Positions 17,915-25,579 of a stretch of 46,033 bases of DNA are shown here, in pieces (position 1 is the first letter of the stretch; each line of letters opens with the position of its first letter). The position numbers and the translations under genes were made by a program. Under the pieces are notes generated by a model, which searched no databases, had not been told where the DNA came from, and worked only from the letters and a program-made list of their open reading frames with translations. The stretch comes from JBOHWJ01 sp050736615 (lineage in GTDB: Bacteria > Desulfobacterota > Binatia > Binatales > Binataceae): NCBI GenBank assembly GCA_050736615.1, contig JBOHWL010000159.1, positions 1 through 46,033 of the forward strand, read 5' to 3'.

Positions 17915-18021
17915 CCCGCGCGATTTAGCGGGACTTGCAGTCCGGCGATCACAAACTTGTTCGATAACCGAAGAACCGAGTGTGTGGCCGCCCGTAACAG
18001 TTGCGCCGTGGCCAGGAACCG

Positions 18022-19041
18022 TCAGCACGTCTGCGGCCGCATCGCCGTCTCGTTCGGTCCCGCCAGTTCGCGCATGAAAGTCCATAGGAAAAGCCCCAAC
18101 GGCATCCGGAACACGATTGTGACAAGACTGTGGCCGAGCGCCAGCGTCAGGAGATCGGCGCGCGAGCCAAAGGCGCTAAGTCCGAGTACGATCACGGCCT
18201 GTCGCGGCCCCAATCCAGCCGGGGCGATCGGCAGCGTGCCCAGCGCGATCAGAGCCGGCACGAAGGCCGCCAGATAAGTTAAAGGGACGTGAAGGCCGAA
18301 GGCGCGCAATTCAAGATAGAGCACGACCGCCTGCGCCATATAAATCGGAGTGCGAATTAAAATCAGGCTCAGATACTGCGAGAGCTTGGCGTTGCGAAAG
18401 GCGGCCATCGACGGGCGTTCATAAAACCAACGCAGCACGCGCAGATGCGGCGCGCCGCGTTTCCAGAACCATACGATCAGCCCGACGGCGGCGACCGCCG
18501 CGGCCGGCCAATACCAGGCCAGGCCGAAAATCGCGGAAGGCGCCGTGATAGCGGCGGCCAGTCCGACGAACGCGATCACCTGAAAATCGATGAATGCCTG
18601 GAAGAGCAGCGTACAGCCGGCGCTTAGCCATGACGCGCCTTTGCATCGATGAATGAACAAGGCCAGCGCGCTGCTTGCGGCGACCATGTTGACCGCCTGC
18701 AGGAATTCCTGCACGGCGTTGACCGGCAGCATCTCACGGAACGTGGTGCGTCCATGAAAGTAGCTGAACAGCCGCGAATACATGAACGTCTCACCGAGGA
18801 ACCAGCACGCGACCGAAAGTGCGCAAGCCGGAATGAACAACCATAGGTTCGCGCGTTGCAGAGCTTCGGCGAGTTCCGCCGGGGACAAATCGCGCGCCAG
18901 CCAGCAGATGATCGCGCCCGCCGCCGCGTAGGATGCCACATTGCCAAGCGCCGGATGAGTGCGGCCGACGGCTTTCAACCAGTGTGCCGCACGCATCGGC
19001 CAGCGCTGAGTCCACATTTGCATTCGCATGGAGTCTATCAC
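18022..19041 (-). CDS. flippase-like integral membrane protein (LPG_synthase_TM family)
   Basis: A 339-residue polytopic membrane protein with about eight hydrophobic helices, matching the flippase-like/lysylphosphatidylglycerol synthase TM family (PF03706, YbhN-like). Typical signs are the NAVQEFLQAVNM segment after helix 2 and the late LGTLPIAPAGLGPRQAV motif (about residues 270-286). Such proteins move or modify lipid-linked molecules. The start overlaps the end of the upstream sulfotransferase by four bases, so the two are probably co-translated. The upstream-downstream pairing suggests a role in handling a sulfated lipid or glycan, which is inference. Confidence 0.8.
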   Translation of the reverse strand: MIDSMRMQMWTQRWPMRAAHWLKAVGRTHPALGNVASYAAAGAIICWLARDLSPAELAEALQRANLWLFIPACALSVACWFLGETFMYSRLFSYFHGRTTFREMLPVNAVQEFLQAVNMVAASSALALFIHRCKGASWLSAGCTLLFQAFIDFQVIAFVGLAAAITAPSAIFGLAWYWPAAAVAAVGLIVWFWKRGAPHLRVLRWFYERPSMAAFRNAKLSQYLSLILIRTPIYMAQAVVLYLELRAFGLHVPLTYLAAFVPALIALGTLPIAPAGLGPRQAVIVLGLSAFGSRADLLTLALGHSLVTIVFRMPLGLFLWTFMRELAGPNETAMRPQTC

Positions 19042-19931
19042 CAGGAACGGCGTAATTCCGGCAGTGATCGGCCGAGAGTCCGCTCGAGCTGGCGTACGTC
19101 CGGTTCGTAAATATCGCGCAACAGGCGCACGGCGTCCTGATCGATGGGGGGCTTGACCGCGGGCTTGAGCATAAATTTTTCGAAAATGAACGCGCCCACG
19201 CTATGCGGCACCACGGTTTGTCCCAAGGTGCGGGTCCAACGCGCGCCCGCCAACCGCCGCGCCCATCGCGCACGCGCCACCGAATAGCCATTGTGCACGG
19301 TCGAAGTGTCAATCGCACTGACCGGCGCGGTCTCCAGGCCCAGGAAACGTGCCACCTGGGCCACGGTCTTCCGTGTTTCGCGCCGCAGGTCCTCGAACAT
19401 GAGGATTTGCACGCGCTCAGGTCCGAATGCCTCCAGATATCGAGAGACCTGGGCGGCATACTGCCCCAATTCAACGTAGAGATAGGAAATGCCGATCCCT
19501 TTCTCGTCGCGCGCCAGGTCCCGGCACAACGCCTCATAGAATGGCAGGTCTTGAGCCCCCTCTCGGTAGTCCATCAGGTAGTGCGAATAGGCGCGTTCAA
19601 TCGGGTCGCGCAACGAGATGATGATCCGCGCCTCGGGCACGCTTTGCTTGATGCGCGCGGCGGCTTCCGGATCCCAGAGATACGACGGGCTCGCTTCGCC
19701 GACGGCGGCATAATGGTCCGCTTTGCGAAACAGGCGCAGATAACGCTCGCGGTCGGTCACCGCGTCCACCAGATGCGCGTATTCAGGCGCGGGCCGCACG
19801 GTAGCGAAATATTGAGGTTCCTTGACCTTGGGCAGGAATATCCTCGGATGTTGCCTTAGATAGGCGTAAAGCGAGGTCGTCCCAGCTTTGGCCGCGCCGA
19901 CGATGAAGAAGTTGGGCCAGGTCTCAGTCAT
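19038..19931 (-). CDS. PAPS-dependent sulfotransferase
   Basis: A 297-residue cytosolic or membrane-associated sulfotransferase. The 5'-phosphosulfate loop is GAAKAGTTSLY (about residues 11-21), and the 3'-phosphate motif is IIISLRDPIERAYSHY (about 104-119), with the conserved Arg and Ser. KEPQYF after the first motif is typical of the heparan/NodH-like branch. I start at the MTETWPNFF ATG; the frame continues upstream but that part has no family similarity and no ribosome binding site. It is followed with a four-base overlap by the flippase-like gene. The acceptor is unknown. Confidence 0.88.
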   Translation of the reverse strand: MTETWPNFFIVGAAKAGTTSLYAYLRQHPRIFLPKVKEPQYFATVRPAPEYAHLVDAVTDRERYLRLFRKADHYAAVGEASPSYLWDPEAAARIKQSVPEARIIISLRDPIERAYSHYLMDYREGAQDLPFYEALCRDLARDEKGIGISYLYVELGQYAAQVSRYLEAFGPERVQILMFEDLRRETRKTVAQVARFLGLETAPVSAIDTSTVHNGYSVARARWARRLAGARWTRTLGQTVVPHSVGAFIFEKFMLKPAVKPPIDQDAVRLLRDIYEPDVRQLERTLGRSLPELRRSW

Positions 19932-20167
19932 TTCGGCTATACCATCGATGTTGGCCGGAATTCCGCGGACCAGCGGAGCATACGTTCCGGCAGCTACCCT
20001 CCCCGGCCTGGATTCGCGCTCAGGATGGAACGGCGGAGAGAGGCTGCGCGCACCATGCCCGCGCAAGCCGCGGAGCTACGTAATACGGTTTGTCAATCCC
20101 TCCTCACGCTGCGAGCGGCGCCCAGCGGGCCGGTTCCAACCGATTTTCGGACCCGCTTTTGGTCATC

Positions 20168-20196
20168 GACGGACCCGCTGCTACATACCTTATAAT
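20168..20196 (+). promoter_or_regulatory. candidate promoter in the divergent sulfotransferase/VOC intergenic region
   Basis: A perfect TATAAT (20191-20196) stands out in the 407-base gap (19932-20338), with only a weak -35 (GACGGA, 20168-20173). It points toward the VOC gene and would give a leader of about 135 bases. The rest of the gap shows no gene. Confidence 0.4.
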
Positions 20197-20338
20197 TTGT
20201 AACAAACAGCGTGCCGAGTCGAACCCGCCACCGGCCCTGGCGGATGCCTATGGCACTCGGCGGGACGGTGGGCTTATGCTGCGAGGCGACGGCCCCGACC
20301 CGGCCGTGCTTCGTACAGCCAAACCAATGGAGGTAGTC

Positions 20339-21112
20339 ATGTCGATTCGTCTACGTCAGATTTGTCTGGTGGCGAACGAACTCGCGCCCGTGATTGATAA
20401 TTTCAAGGCGATTATGGGCCTTGAGGTTTGCTTCATCGATAAGGGCGTGGCCACTTTTGGGCTTGAAAATTCACTGATGCCGATGGGCAGCAACTTCATC
20501 GAGGTGGTCGCGCCGATTAAGGAAAACACCGCGGCCGGGCGTTATCTCAAGCGCCGCAAGGGTGACGGCGGCTACATGGTCATATGCCAGTGCGACAGTC
20601 ATGCGGTACAGCTTGCGCGCAAGGAGCGCGCGCGTTCACTCAACGTGCGGATCGCATGGGAGCACGAATCCGGCGCGTTCCACGGGATGCAGTTGCATCC
20701 AGCCGATACCGGCGGCGCATTTTTCGAAATCGATTGGGATGCGAAGGGCGAGTCCGAGGGATGCTGGGAACCGGCGGGTGGCGGCGGATGGACCAGCGCG
20801 CGGCGCACCGACGTGGTCAGCGCGTATACCGCGGTGGAACTGCAAGGCGCCGATCCGCGTGGATTGGCCCAGCGCTGGAGCGACATTGCCGAAATCCCTT
20901 TGCGCAAGAACGTGCGCGGCCACTTCGAGATGCCGCTCGATAATGCGGCGGTGCGTTTCGTCGAACTCAATGATGATCGCAGCGAAGGCCTAAGCGGCAT
21001 CGACGTCGTGGTGGCCGACCGCAAACGGCTACTCGAAGCGGCCACGCGGCGCGGATGTCGCGACAGTGATGACCAGGTAACCATCTGCGGCACTCGCCTG
21101 TATTTGGTCTAG
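20339..21112 (+). CDS. VOC-superfamily (glyoxalase-like) protein
   Basis: A 257-residue protein; GGAGG precedes the ATG by six bases. The opening RLRQICLVANELAPVIDNFKAIMGL is the standard first beta-alpha-beta unit of a vicinal oxygen chelate fold (read here as RLRQICLVANEL then APVIDNFKAIMGL), and HGMQLHPADTGG (about residues 117-128) is a second-module strand. The protein fits a two-module VOC with a degenerate second half. Metal ligands are not certain: the usual first-strand His is replaced by Gln/Cys. A lyase or dioxygenase-like or ligand-binding role is possible. The SnoaL-like gene follows 67 bases later in the same direction. Confidence 0.75.
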   Translation: MSIRLRQICLVANELAPVIDNFKAIMGLEVCFIDKGVATFGLENSLMPMGSNFIEVVAPIKENTAAGRYLKRRKGDGGYMVICQCDSHAVQLARKERARSLNVRIAWEHESGAFHGMQLHPADTGGAFFEIDWDAKGESEGCWEPAGGGGWTSARRTDVVSAYTAVELQGADPRGLAQRWSDIAEIPLRKNVRGHFEMPLDNAAVRFVELNDDRSEGLSGIDVVVADRKRLLEAATRRGCRDSDDQVTICGTRLYLV

Positions 21113-21179
21113 CCCAGCGTGGCCGTCATCACGGAAATCGATGGCGGCCCGCTCAAGAATCGCAAGGGAGGTCGCTCGC

Positions 21180-21554
21180 ATGGAAATAAGCGGCAATCTT
21201 GAAGTGGCGGACCGCCTGTTCCGCGCCATCGAGGCCGGGGATATCGACACCGTGCGAGAACTCTACGCTCCCGGTGCGATCATCTGGCATAACCACGATC
21301 AGAGGGAACAGACCCCCGCGGAAAATCTGGCGGTACTGCGCTGGGTGGTGAAGAACATCGTGAATTTGAAGTATACGGCGGTCCGCCGCCAGACGACGCC
21401 GTCGGGCTTCGTCCAGCAGCATGTGCTGAGCGGACGTTTTCACGGTCACGACCTCGCGCTTCCCGCATGCATCGTCGCGACGGTCGAGGCCGGCCGTATC
21501 GCACGCCTCGACGAATATCTTGATTCCGCCCAAACGGCGATCCTGGCAGCATAA
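21180..21554 (+). CDS. SnoaL/NTF2-like protein
   Basis: A 124-residue cone-shaped NTF2-fold protein. The N-terminal helix ADRLFRAIEAGDIDTVRELY (about residues 10-29), the strand AIIWHNHD (about 33-40) and the C-terminal GRIARLDEYLD (about 104-114) are typical of SnoaL-like polyketide cyclases and limonene-epoxide-hydrolase-like enzymes. AAGGGAGGT lies seven bases upstream of the ATG. Probably co-transcribed with the VOC gene. The reaction cannot be inferred. This is the last clear host gene before the prophage. Confidence 0.8.
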   Translation: MEISGNLEVADRLFRAIEAGDIDTVRELYAPGAIIWHNHDQREQTPAENLAVLRWVVKNIVNLKYTAVRRQTTPSGFVQQHVLSGRFHGHDLALPACIVATVEAGRIARLDEYLDSAQTAILAA

Positions 21555-21559
21555 AATCC

Positions 21560-21599
21560 GCGCGGCGGTTTAAAAAGGGGTTTTCACGCCCTGCCGCGC
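21560..21599 (+). terminator. possible terminator after the SnoaL-like gene
   Basis: GCGCGGC (21560-21566) pairs with GCCGCGC (21593-21599), followed by TTTCTG. The loop is long (26 bases) and the T-run weak, so this is tentative. Confidence 0.35.
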
Positions 21600-21627
21600 T
21601 TTCTGTAATCGTCGAAGCTTGTCATTT

Positions 21628-21650
21628 TTTGCTGGCTATTAGCCAGCAAA
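21628..21650. promoter_or_regulatory. perfect dyad (operator-like) at the left edge of the prophage
   Basis: TTTGCTGGCTA (21628-21638) and TAGCCAGCAAA (21640-21650) are perfect inverted half-sites around one central T. A degenerate relative lies before the terminase gene (25490-25512) and a TAGCCA/TGGCTA dyad before the protease gene (28761-28776). A binding site for a dimeric regulator is the simplest reading; a short hairpin terminator is the alternative. Confidence 0.5.
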
Positions 21651-21795
21651 CTCCACTTTGTGTGTCGACAGCTCCAAGACCAAGGTCCTTGCTGCTTCAA
21701 ATCACGTCTTTCAAAAAGCGTGGCATAAGCAAGCAAAGGCCCGGCCTGAAAAGCTGAGTGGGGTTTCGCTAAACGCGGGGTCCCGTTTCACTGAT

Positions 21796-21815
21796 GAAAT
21801 ATTTCACCCTTATCA
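21796..21815 (+). promoter_or_regulatory. 20-bp late-promoter-like box, copy 1 (before the lysis gene)
   Basis: The sequence GAAATATTTCACCCTTATCA occurs here and, exactly, at 28793-28812. It contains the palindrome GAAATATTTC. This copy ends 30 bases before the endolysin start, and copy 2 ends 21 bases before the protease start. In phage Mu, promoters Plys and PI sit at these two positions and are switched on by the activator C. The role here is inferred from placement. Confidence 0.6.
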
Positions 21816-21845
21816 ACTTGATTACGCACAAGTATTTTCTCACGC

Positions 21846-22379
21846 GTGGCAACTGCATATCCGAACTTTACATCCTCATATCCAGCGGCTTTCGCGCGCG
21901 CCGTCAGCCGAGTCCTTAAGGACGAGGGCGGCTACGTTGATAATCCGGCGGATAGCGGCGGCGAAACCAAATTCGGCATTTGCAGGCGCGATTATCCCAA
22001 CCTGAATATCAAGTCGTTGACGCGCGAAGAAGCGGAAGCGATTTACTACCGCGACTGGTGGACGCGCTTTAACTATTCGCGCCTGCCTGGACCGATCGGC
22101 GTCAAGACTTTCGATCTGGCGATTAATATCGGACCGGAACACGCGGTGCGTTGCCTGCAGCGGGCTTTGCGTGCGTGCGGCAGGCGCGTGGCCGATGACG
22201 GCGTGTTGGGAATACAGACATATGGCGCGGCGGGCGCGGTGAACCAGCTTGCGCTGATCGCGGCGATGCGGTCGGAAGCGGCGGGCTATTACCGGGTGCT
22301 GGCGGCGTCGCAGCGCGGCCGGACTGACCCCGGCGACGACGAGTTTATCGAGGGCTGGCTCAACCGCGCTTACGAATGA
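21846..22379 (+). CDS. phage endolysin, GH108 N-acetylmuramidase
   Basis: A 177-residue lysozyme of glycoside hydrolase family 108 that cuts the peptidoglycan backbone. The catalytic Glu is in VLKDEGGYVDNPADSGGETK (about residues 23-42), the hallmark of the family. The C-terminal half (about 95-175), with RCLQRALRACG and DGVLGIQTYGA, is the attached peptidoglycan-binding domain. There is no signal peptide, so release would need a holin. The start is a GTG without a clear ribosome binding site; no better start keeps the full catalytic helix. First gene of the late region. Confidence 0.92.
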   Translation: MATAYPNFTSSYPAAFARAVSRVLKDEGGYVDNPADSGGETKFGICRRDYPNLNIKSLTREEAEAIYYRDWWTRFNYSRLPGPIGVKTFDLAINIGPEHAVRCLQRALRACGRRVADDGVLGIQTYGAAGAVNQLALIAAMRSEAAGYYRVLAASQRGRTDPGDDEFIEGWLNRAYE

Positions 22380-22447
22380 CGTCCTGATACAGCGTACGCA
22401 AAGTTAATAACGCGTGGTTTCACGCCGCGCGAAAAGCAGGAGCAAAG

Positions 22448-22894
22448 ATGATTTACGCTAATCTCATTGGGTATGGCGCGATCGGGTTGGGCGGCTTTGT
22501 AATCGGCATGCTGTGGGGTCACAAATGGTCGAGTGAAGTGAAGTCGCTGCTCGATTCGCTGGAAAGTCGCGTAGCCAAGGTCGAACACACGGTGGCTGGT
22601 TCGACGAATATGAATACTCATGCCGCCGCCCTCGAACATCACGCCCAAGCGGTGCAAAAGCTGGCCAGTGCGATAGAACGGCATGCCGCGGCGGTGGACG
22701 ATCACGGCGCCGCCACCGTGGCCGCCGCGGTTGAAAGCGGCGCGCATGCCTTCCACGTAGCCAATTCCGCGGCACCAGCCGCGCCTATGTCTCATGCCAC
22801 GTCCACGCAATCCGCGACGGCCGCGTCCATCGCCAACCCTTCGGCGCCGTCCGTATCGGCAGTCGCCCAGCCTGCCGCCCCGGCCGTCAATTAG
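22448..22894 (+). CDS. small phage membrane protein in the lysis module
   Basis: A 148-residue protein with one N-terminal membrane helix (about residues 6-24), a helical stretch with His-rich heptads (about 30-95; HAAALEHHAQAV, IERHAAAVDDH) and a low-complexity Ala/Pro/Ser tail. AGGAG lies five bases before the ATG. Placement between endolysin and spanins suggests a lysis role such as a type III holin or a holin regulator, but no family is recognised. Confidence 0.65.
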   Translation: MIYANLIGYGAIGLGGFVIGMLWGHKWSSEVKSLLDSLESRVAKVEHTVAGSTNMNTHAAALEHHAQAVQKLASAIERHAAAVDDHGAATVAAAVESGAHAFHVANSAAPAAPMSHATSTQSATAASIANPSAPSVSAVAQPAAPAVN

Positions 22895-23042
22895 CGGAAC
22901 GCGTGTAGTCCCGCACGCGGGCAGGGCGCCGGAGCACGGACAGCAGGAAGCCCGGCGCCTTGCCTCTCCCTCCCGATGAATCACCGCAAGTTCACACGAG
23001 TTCCAATGCCGGGTTGTCGAACGCGGCGCGAGGATAACAGTA

Positions 23043-23444
23043 ATGGCGGCGATCGGATTAGCGCAATTGTGGAAGCCATTGGCCCTAATCGGCTTGTTGG
23101 CGGCGGCACTCATCTACCGGGCCGTGCTGATACGTCAGCGCGACGCGGCCCGGGCTCAAGTCAAAACCTTGCAAGCTCGCACGATCGATCTGCAAGCGAG
23201 CAATGCTGAGTTCCAACAGGCGATAGCGCGCCAGAATGCCGCGGTGACGCAGCTCCAGCAACAGATGAAGCAAGCGCAACGGAGCGCCAACCAACGTCAA
23301 GACCTGCAGTCACAGCGCGGCGCCGCGATCATGAACAGTCATTATGGTGCAGCGGCAAAGATCGAAAAATCATCCGTGCCTTCGGACTGTGAAGGTGCGA
23401 TCAAATGGGGCAACGCGCAAGCTCCGGAGCTGGGCCGATGGTGA
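23043..23444 (+). CDS. Rz-like inner-membrane spanin
   Basis: A 133-residue type II membrane protein: membrane helix at about residues 11-27, then a long Gln/Ala coiled coil (about 30-95) that would cross the periplasm, and a C-terminal SDCEGAIKWGN (about 113-123) like the end of Rz proteins. It pairs with the lipoprotein encoded by the overlapping downstream gene to fuse inner and outer membranes at the last step of lysis. The gene overlaps Rz1 by seven bases. The presence of a spanin pair implies a host with an outer membrane. Confidence 0.82.
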   Translation: MAAIGLAQLWKPLALIGLLAAALIYRAVLIRQRDAARAQVKTLQARTIDLQASNAEFQQAIARQNAAVTQLQQQMKQAQRSANQRQDLQSQRGAAIMNSHYGAAAKIEKSSVPSDCEGAIKWGNAQAPELGRW

Positions 23445-23770
23445 GGCGCCTCCTCCCGCTGACCCTTGCCTTGCTCGCGGGCTGCGCGTCCGCCCCATCC
23501 CTGGTGCCAGCGCCGAGGCCGGTGATGGTGAAGGTGCCGGTGTTCACCCCAGTGTACTGCGAGGTGAAACAACCGCCGCCACCCTCGTTGCCCGTGGCAA
23601 AGCTCGGCGCGGACTCAGCACCCGCCGATACGATGCGCGCGTACGTCGCCAGCGTGATCCTGCTCAAAGGTGCGCTGGAGCAGAGTGATGCGCTGCTCAA
23701 CGGGTGCGCCGAGCCGAAAGCCGCAAATAAATCTTCACCAGTGACAGCGGCGAATCCTTCAACGCCATAG
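23438..23770 (+). CDS. Rz1-like outer-membrane lipoprotein spanin
   Basis: A 110-residue protein starting at the ATG whose first bases overlap the Rz stop region; GGAG lies upstream. The signal peptide ends in the lipobox LLAGC (Cys at about residue 15), followed by Ala, and the mature part is Pro-rich (VPAPRP, QPPPPSLP), which is typical of o-spanins. A Cys at about residue 88 may allow dimerisation. It is longer than lambda Rz1 (60 residues precursor) but within the range of other o-spanins. Confidence 0.82.
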   Translation: MVRRLLPLTLALLAGCASAPSLVPAPRPVMVKVPVFTPVYCEVKQPPPPSLPVAKLGADSAPADTMRAYVASVILLKGALEQSDALLNGCAEPKAANKSSPVTAANPSTP

Positions 23771-23870
23771 TGCATCAGGCCGAGCGAAGCGCAGCCGCGC
23801 GAACGATTCGGCGAGCCGGGTTAAGACGCATGGTTTTCAATCGAATCGTGGCATTACGAGCAAGAGGCAA

Positions 23871-24119
23871 ATGAAGTGGCTCAAGGACGCTCTCACGGGC
23901 AGAGACAACTTGACTTACGATGCGGCCCGCATCGTTGGCGTGGCCGGAGCCGCCGCATACGTCGTCTTCTGGGGGGCCGCAGTGTTCCATTTCGGCCACT
24001 TCAGCGCGACGGACGCGGCTGCCTATGGCGCTGGGCTGGCGACCGTCCTGCTCTCGATGTCGGGCGCGGTGAGACTCAAGGCGAATGTTGAACCGCAACC
24101 CCGAAACGCAATCGGCTAA
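23871..24119 (+). CDS. putative holin (two membrane segments)
   Basis: An 82-residue protein with two hydrophobic helices (about residues 21-39 and 47-66) and short charged ends, a typical class II holin layout. A short AGAGG-type site precedes the ATG. Related small proteins with the TYDAARIVGVAGAAAYVVFW segment recur in phage lysis modules, but the call rests mainly on topology and context. The membrane protein at 22448-22894 is a competing holin candidate. Confidence 0.65.
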   Translation: MKWLKDALTGRDNLTYDAARIVGVAGAAAYVVFWGAAVFHFGHFSATDAAAYGAGLATVLLSMSGAVRLKANVEPQPRNAIG

Positions 24120-24249
24120 CGTTTGCAGTGAATCAAATGGCTATGTCACTGGCTAGTAGGCGATCTGCGGGGGAAACCTGCCTTGGAATGGGCCAGCCGC
24201 CGACTCGCACGCCTGGGCACCGTCGCGGCCGGTGGGCTCGATTGGCGTG

Positions 24250-24600
24250 ATGAGCTGGGAGGCGGTGGCCACGTTTACCGGCGCTTTTGTGGCTTTGGTC
24301 GGCTTTAATCTCGGCGCAATTCGTTGGCTGCTAATCCGCTATGAAACGGAATTGAGGGGACGCCTGGATGAGCTGAAGCGTGACGGTAGTGAATTCTCCC
24401 ACGCGATCGAACGCGAGCTGTTGCTGCTGAAGGCACAACTTCCGGTCGATTACGTGCGACGCGAGGATTGGATCAGGTTCGCCAACACTTTGGAAGCGAA
24501 ACTGGACGCGATGCGCGCGGAAATGCGCGCGGAAATCTCGGATTTGCGAGAGCGGATGTACCAGCACCGCCGCACGGCGGCGCAAGAGACGATGATATGA
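24250..24600 (+). CDS. Mu gp25-like (DUF2730-type) membrane/coiled-coil protein
   Basis: A 116-residue protein with one N-terminal hydrophobic helix (about residues 5-26, TFTGAFVALVGFNLGAIRWL) and a long charged coiled coil. In Mu and relatives a DUF2730 protein of this form sits directly before gp26, gp27 and the terminase, as here. Its function is not known. The ATG at 24250 is preceded by an in-frame GTG; neither has a clear ribosome binding site. The stop overlaps the next start in ATGA. Confidence 0.65.
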   Translation: MSWEAVATFTGAFVALVGFNLGAIRWLLIRYETELRGRLDELKRDGSEFSHAIERELLLLKAQLPVDYVRREDWIRFANTLEAKLDAMRAEMRAEISDLRERMYQHRRTAAQETMI

Positions 24601-24911
24601 ATGGCGCGGGCGATCTCGAACAAAAACAACGGGAAGAAGCCAGATGGCGGATGCTCCGGGTATTGGACGCGGGCCGTCCGATTCCAGTCTCGGAAAATAT
24701 CATCTGGCGGGTGCTCAATGATATCAAACTGCCGCTGCCGATGACTAGTGTGCGGCGCGAGCTTGACTATTTACGCAAACTCGGGCTGGCCGAAATCGAA
24801 GATGAAGATGGTGAGAATTGGTATGCCAAACTTACGGCGCGCGGGGTCGATGTGGTCGAATATACCGTCGCGGCGCCGCCCGGAGTGGGACGGCCGAGGA
24901 AGTACTGGTGA
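24597..24911 (+). CDS. Mu gp26-like winged-helix phage protein (VpaChn25_0724 family)
   Basis: A 104-residue protein with a winged-helix look: RWRMLRVLDAGRP, a second helix NIIWRVLNDI, a recognition-type helix TSVRRELDYLRKLGL (about residues 50-64), then a beta wing (EDEDGENWYAKLTARG). The C terminus VGRPRK is typical of the VpaChn25_0724 phage family. It starts by ATGA overlap with the upstream gene and ends by GTGA overlap with the downstream one, so the three genes are tightly coupled. Probable DNA-binding partner of packaging; this role is inferred. Confidence 0.75.
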   Translation: MNGAGDLEQKQREEARWRMLRVLDAGRPIPVSENIIWRVLNDIKLPLPMTSVRRELDYLRKLGLAEIEDEDGENWYAKLTARGVDVVEYTVAAPPGVGRPRKYW

Positions 24912-25483
24912 ACCCGCCCGCAGTAGCGCAAAAAGCCGCCCGCCTGCCGCTCACGGCCGGCGCGTTGCCGGCGGCGATCAGGCAGGAACTGGATCATCGC
25001 CTGCTCGAGGGTGACTTTCGCGATTATCAGACGCTGGCTGATTGGCTTCAGCGCAATGGCTGCCAGATACGCCATGGCAAAGCCGTTAAGCGCGGCAGCA
25101 AGCTTGAAAGCCGCCTGCGGACGATCAGGCTGGCGACCGAGCAAGCCCGCGCGGTGACCGCGTCTTCGAACGATGACGATCATATGAGCGAGACGCTGGT
25201 ACGCCTGGTCCAGCAGCATTTGTTCGATATTCTGGTCGATCTCAGGGGCGCCGATTTGAGTGAGGTGAACCTGTCAGCGCTTGGGCACGTGGTGGCGGAG
25301 ATGGCGCGGGCCTCCTTGATGCAAAAAAAGTGGGCTGAGGACGCACGCGCAAGAGTCGCCCGGAAAGTCAGCGTCGCTAAAACCAAGGTGGTCGATACGG
25401 CGCGTACGGCGGCGGCTGGCGGCGGCCTTACGCTCGAAGCCGAGGAGCGGATTCGGTGCGCGTTGATGGCGATTACGAAATAG
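24908..25483 (+). CDS. Mu gp27-like small terminase subunit (DUF3486)
   Basis: A 191-residue protein starting with GTG that overlaps the previous stop. The N-terminal part, with AAIRQELDHRLLEGDFRDYQTLADWLQ (about residues 22-48; helix-turn-helix formed by LLEGDFRDYQTLADWLQRNG), matches the DUF3486 family, which in Mu-like phages is gp27 and is regarded as the small terminase or DNA recognition subunit. A helical second half (about 95-170) would oligomerise. It directly precedes the large terminase gene as expected. Confidence 0.85.
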   Translation: MNPPAVAQKAARLPLTAGALPAAIRQELDHRLLEGDFRDYQTLADWLQRNGCQIRHGKAVKRGSKLESRLRTIRLATEQARAVTASSNDDDHMSETLVRLVQQHLFDILVDLRGADLSEVNLSALGHVVAEMARASLMQKKWAEDARARVARKVSVAKTKVVDTARTAAAGGGLTLEAEERIRCALMAITK

Positions 25484-25489
25484 CAACTG

Positions 25490-25512
25490 TTCGCTGGCTA
25501 CATGCCAACGAG
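25490..25512. promoter_or_regulatory. degenerate copy of the TGGCTA dyad before the terminase gene
   Basis: TTCGCTGGCTA, three bases, then GCCAACGAG gives an imperfect dyad matching the perfect one at 21628-21650 at about 16 of 23 positions. It lies right after the small terminase stop and before a short leader frame. The match is by eye and could be fortuitous. Confidence 0.35.
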
Positions 25513-25522
25513 GGAGCGTTAT

Positions 25523-25579
25523 ATGCCCAGGCATCACGATAACCGCGATTACATCAATTTGACGGAGTCCGGCGAGTGA
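25523..25579 (+). CDS. 18-residue leader peptide overlapping the terminase start
   Basis: An ATG with AGGGAG (25511-25516) six bases upstream opens a frame for MPRHHDNRDYINLTESGE whose TGA overlaps the terminase GTG start. The ribosome binding site is better than that of the terminase itself, so translation of this peptide may feed ribosomes to the terminase gene. It is rich in His and Asp and resembles no family. It may be only a coupling device. Confidence 0.45.
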   Translation: MPRHHDNRDYINLTESGE

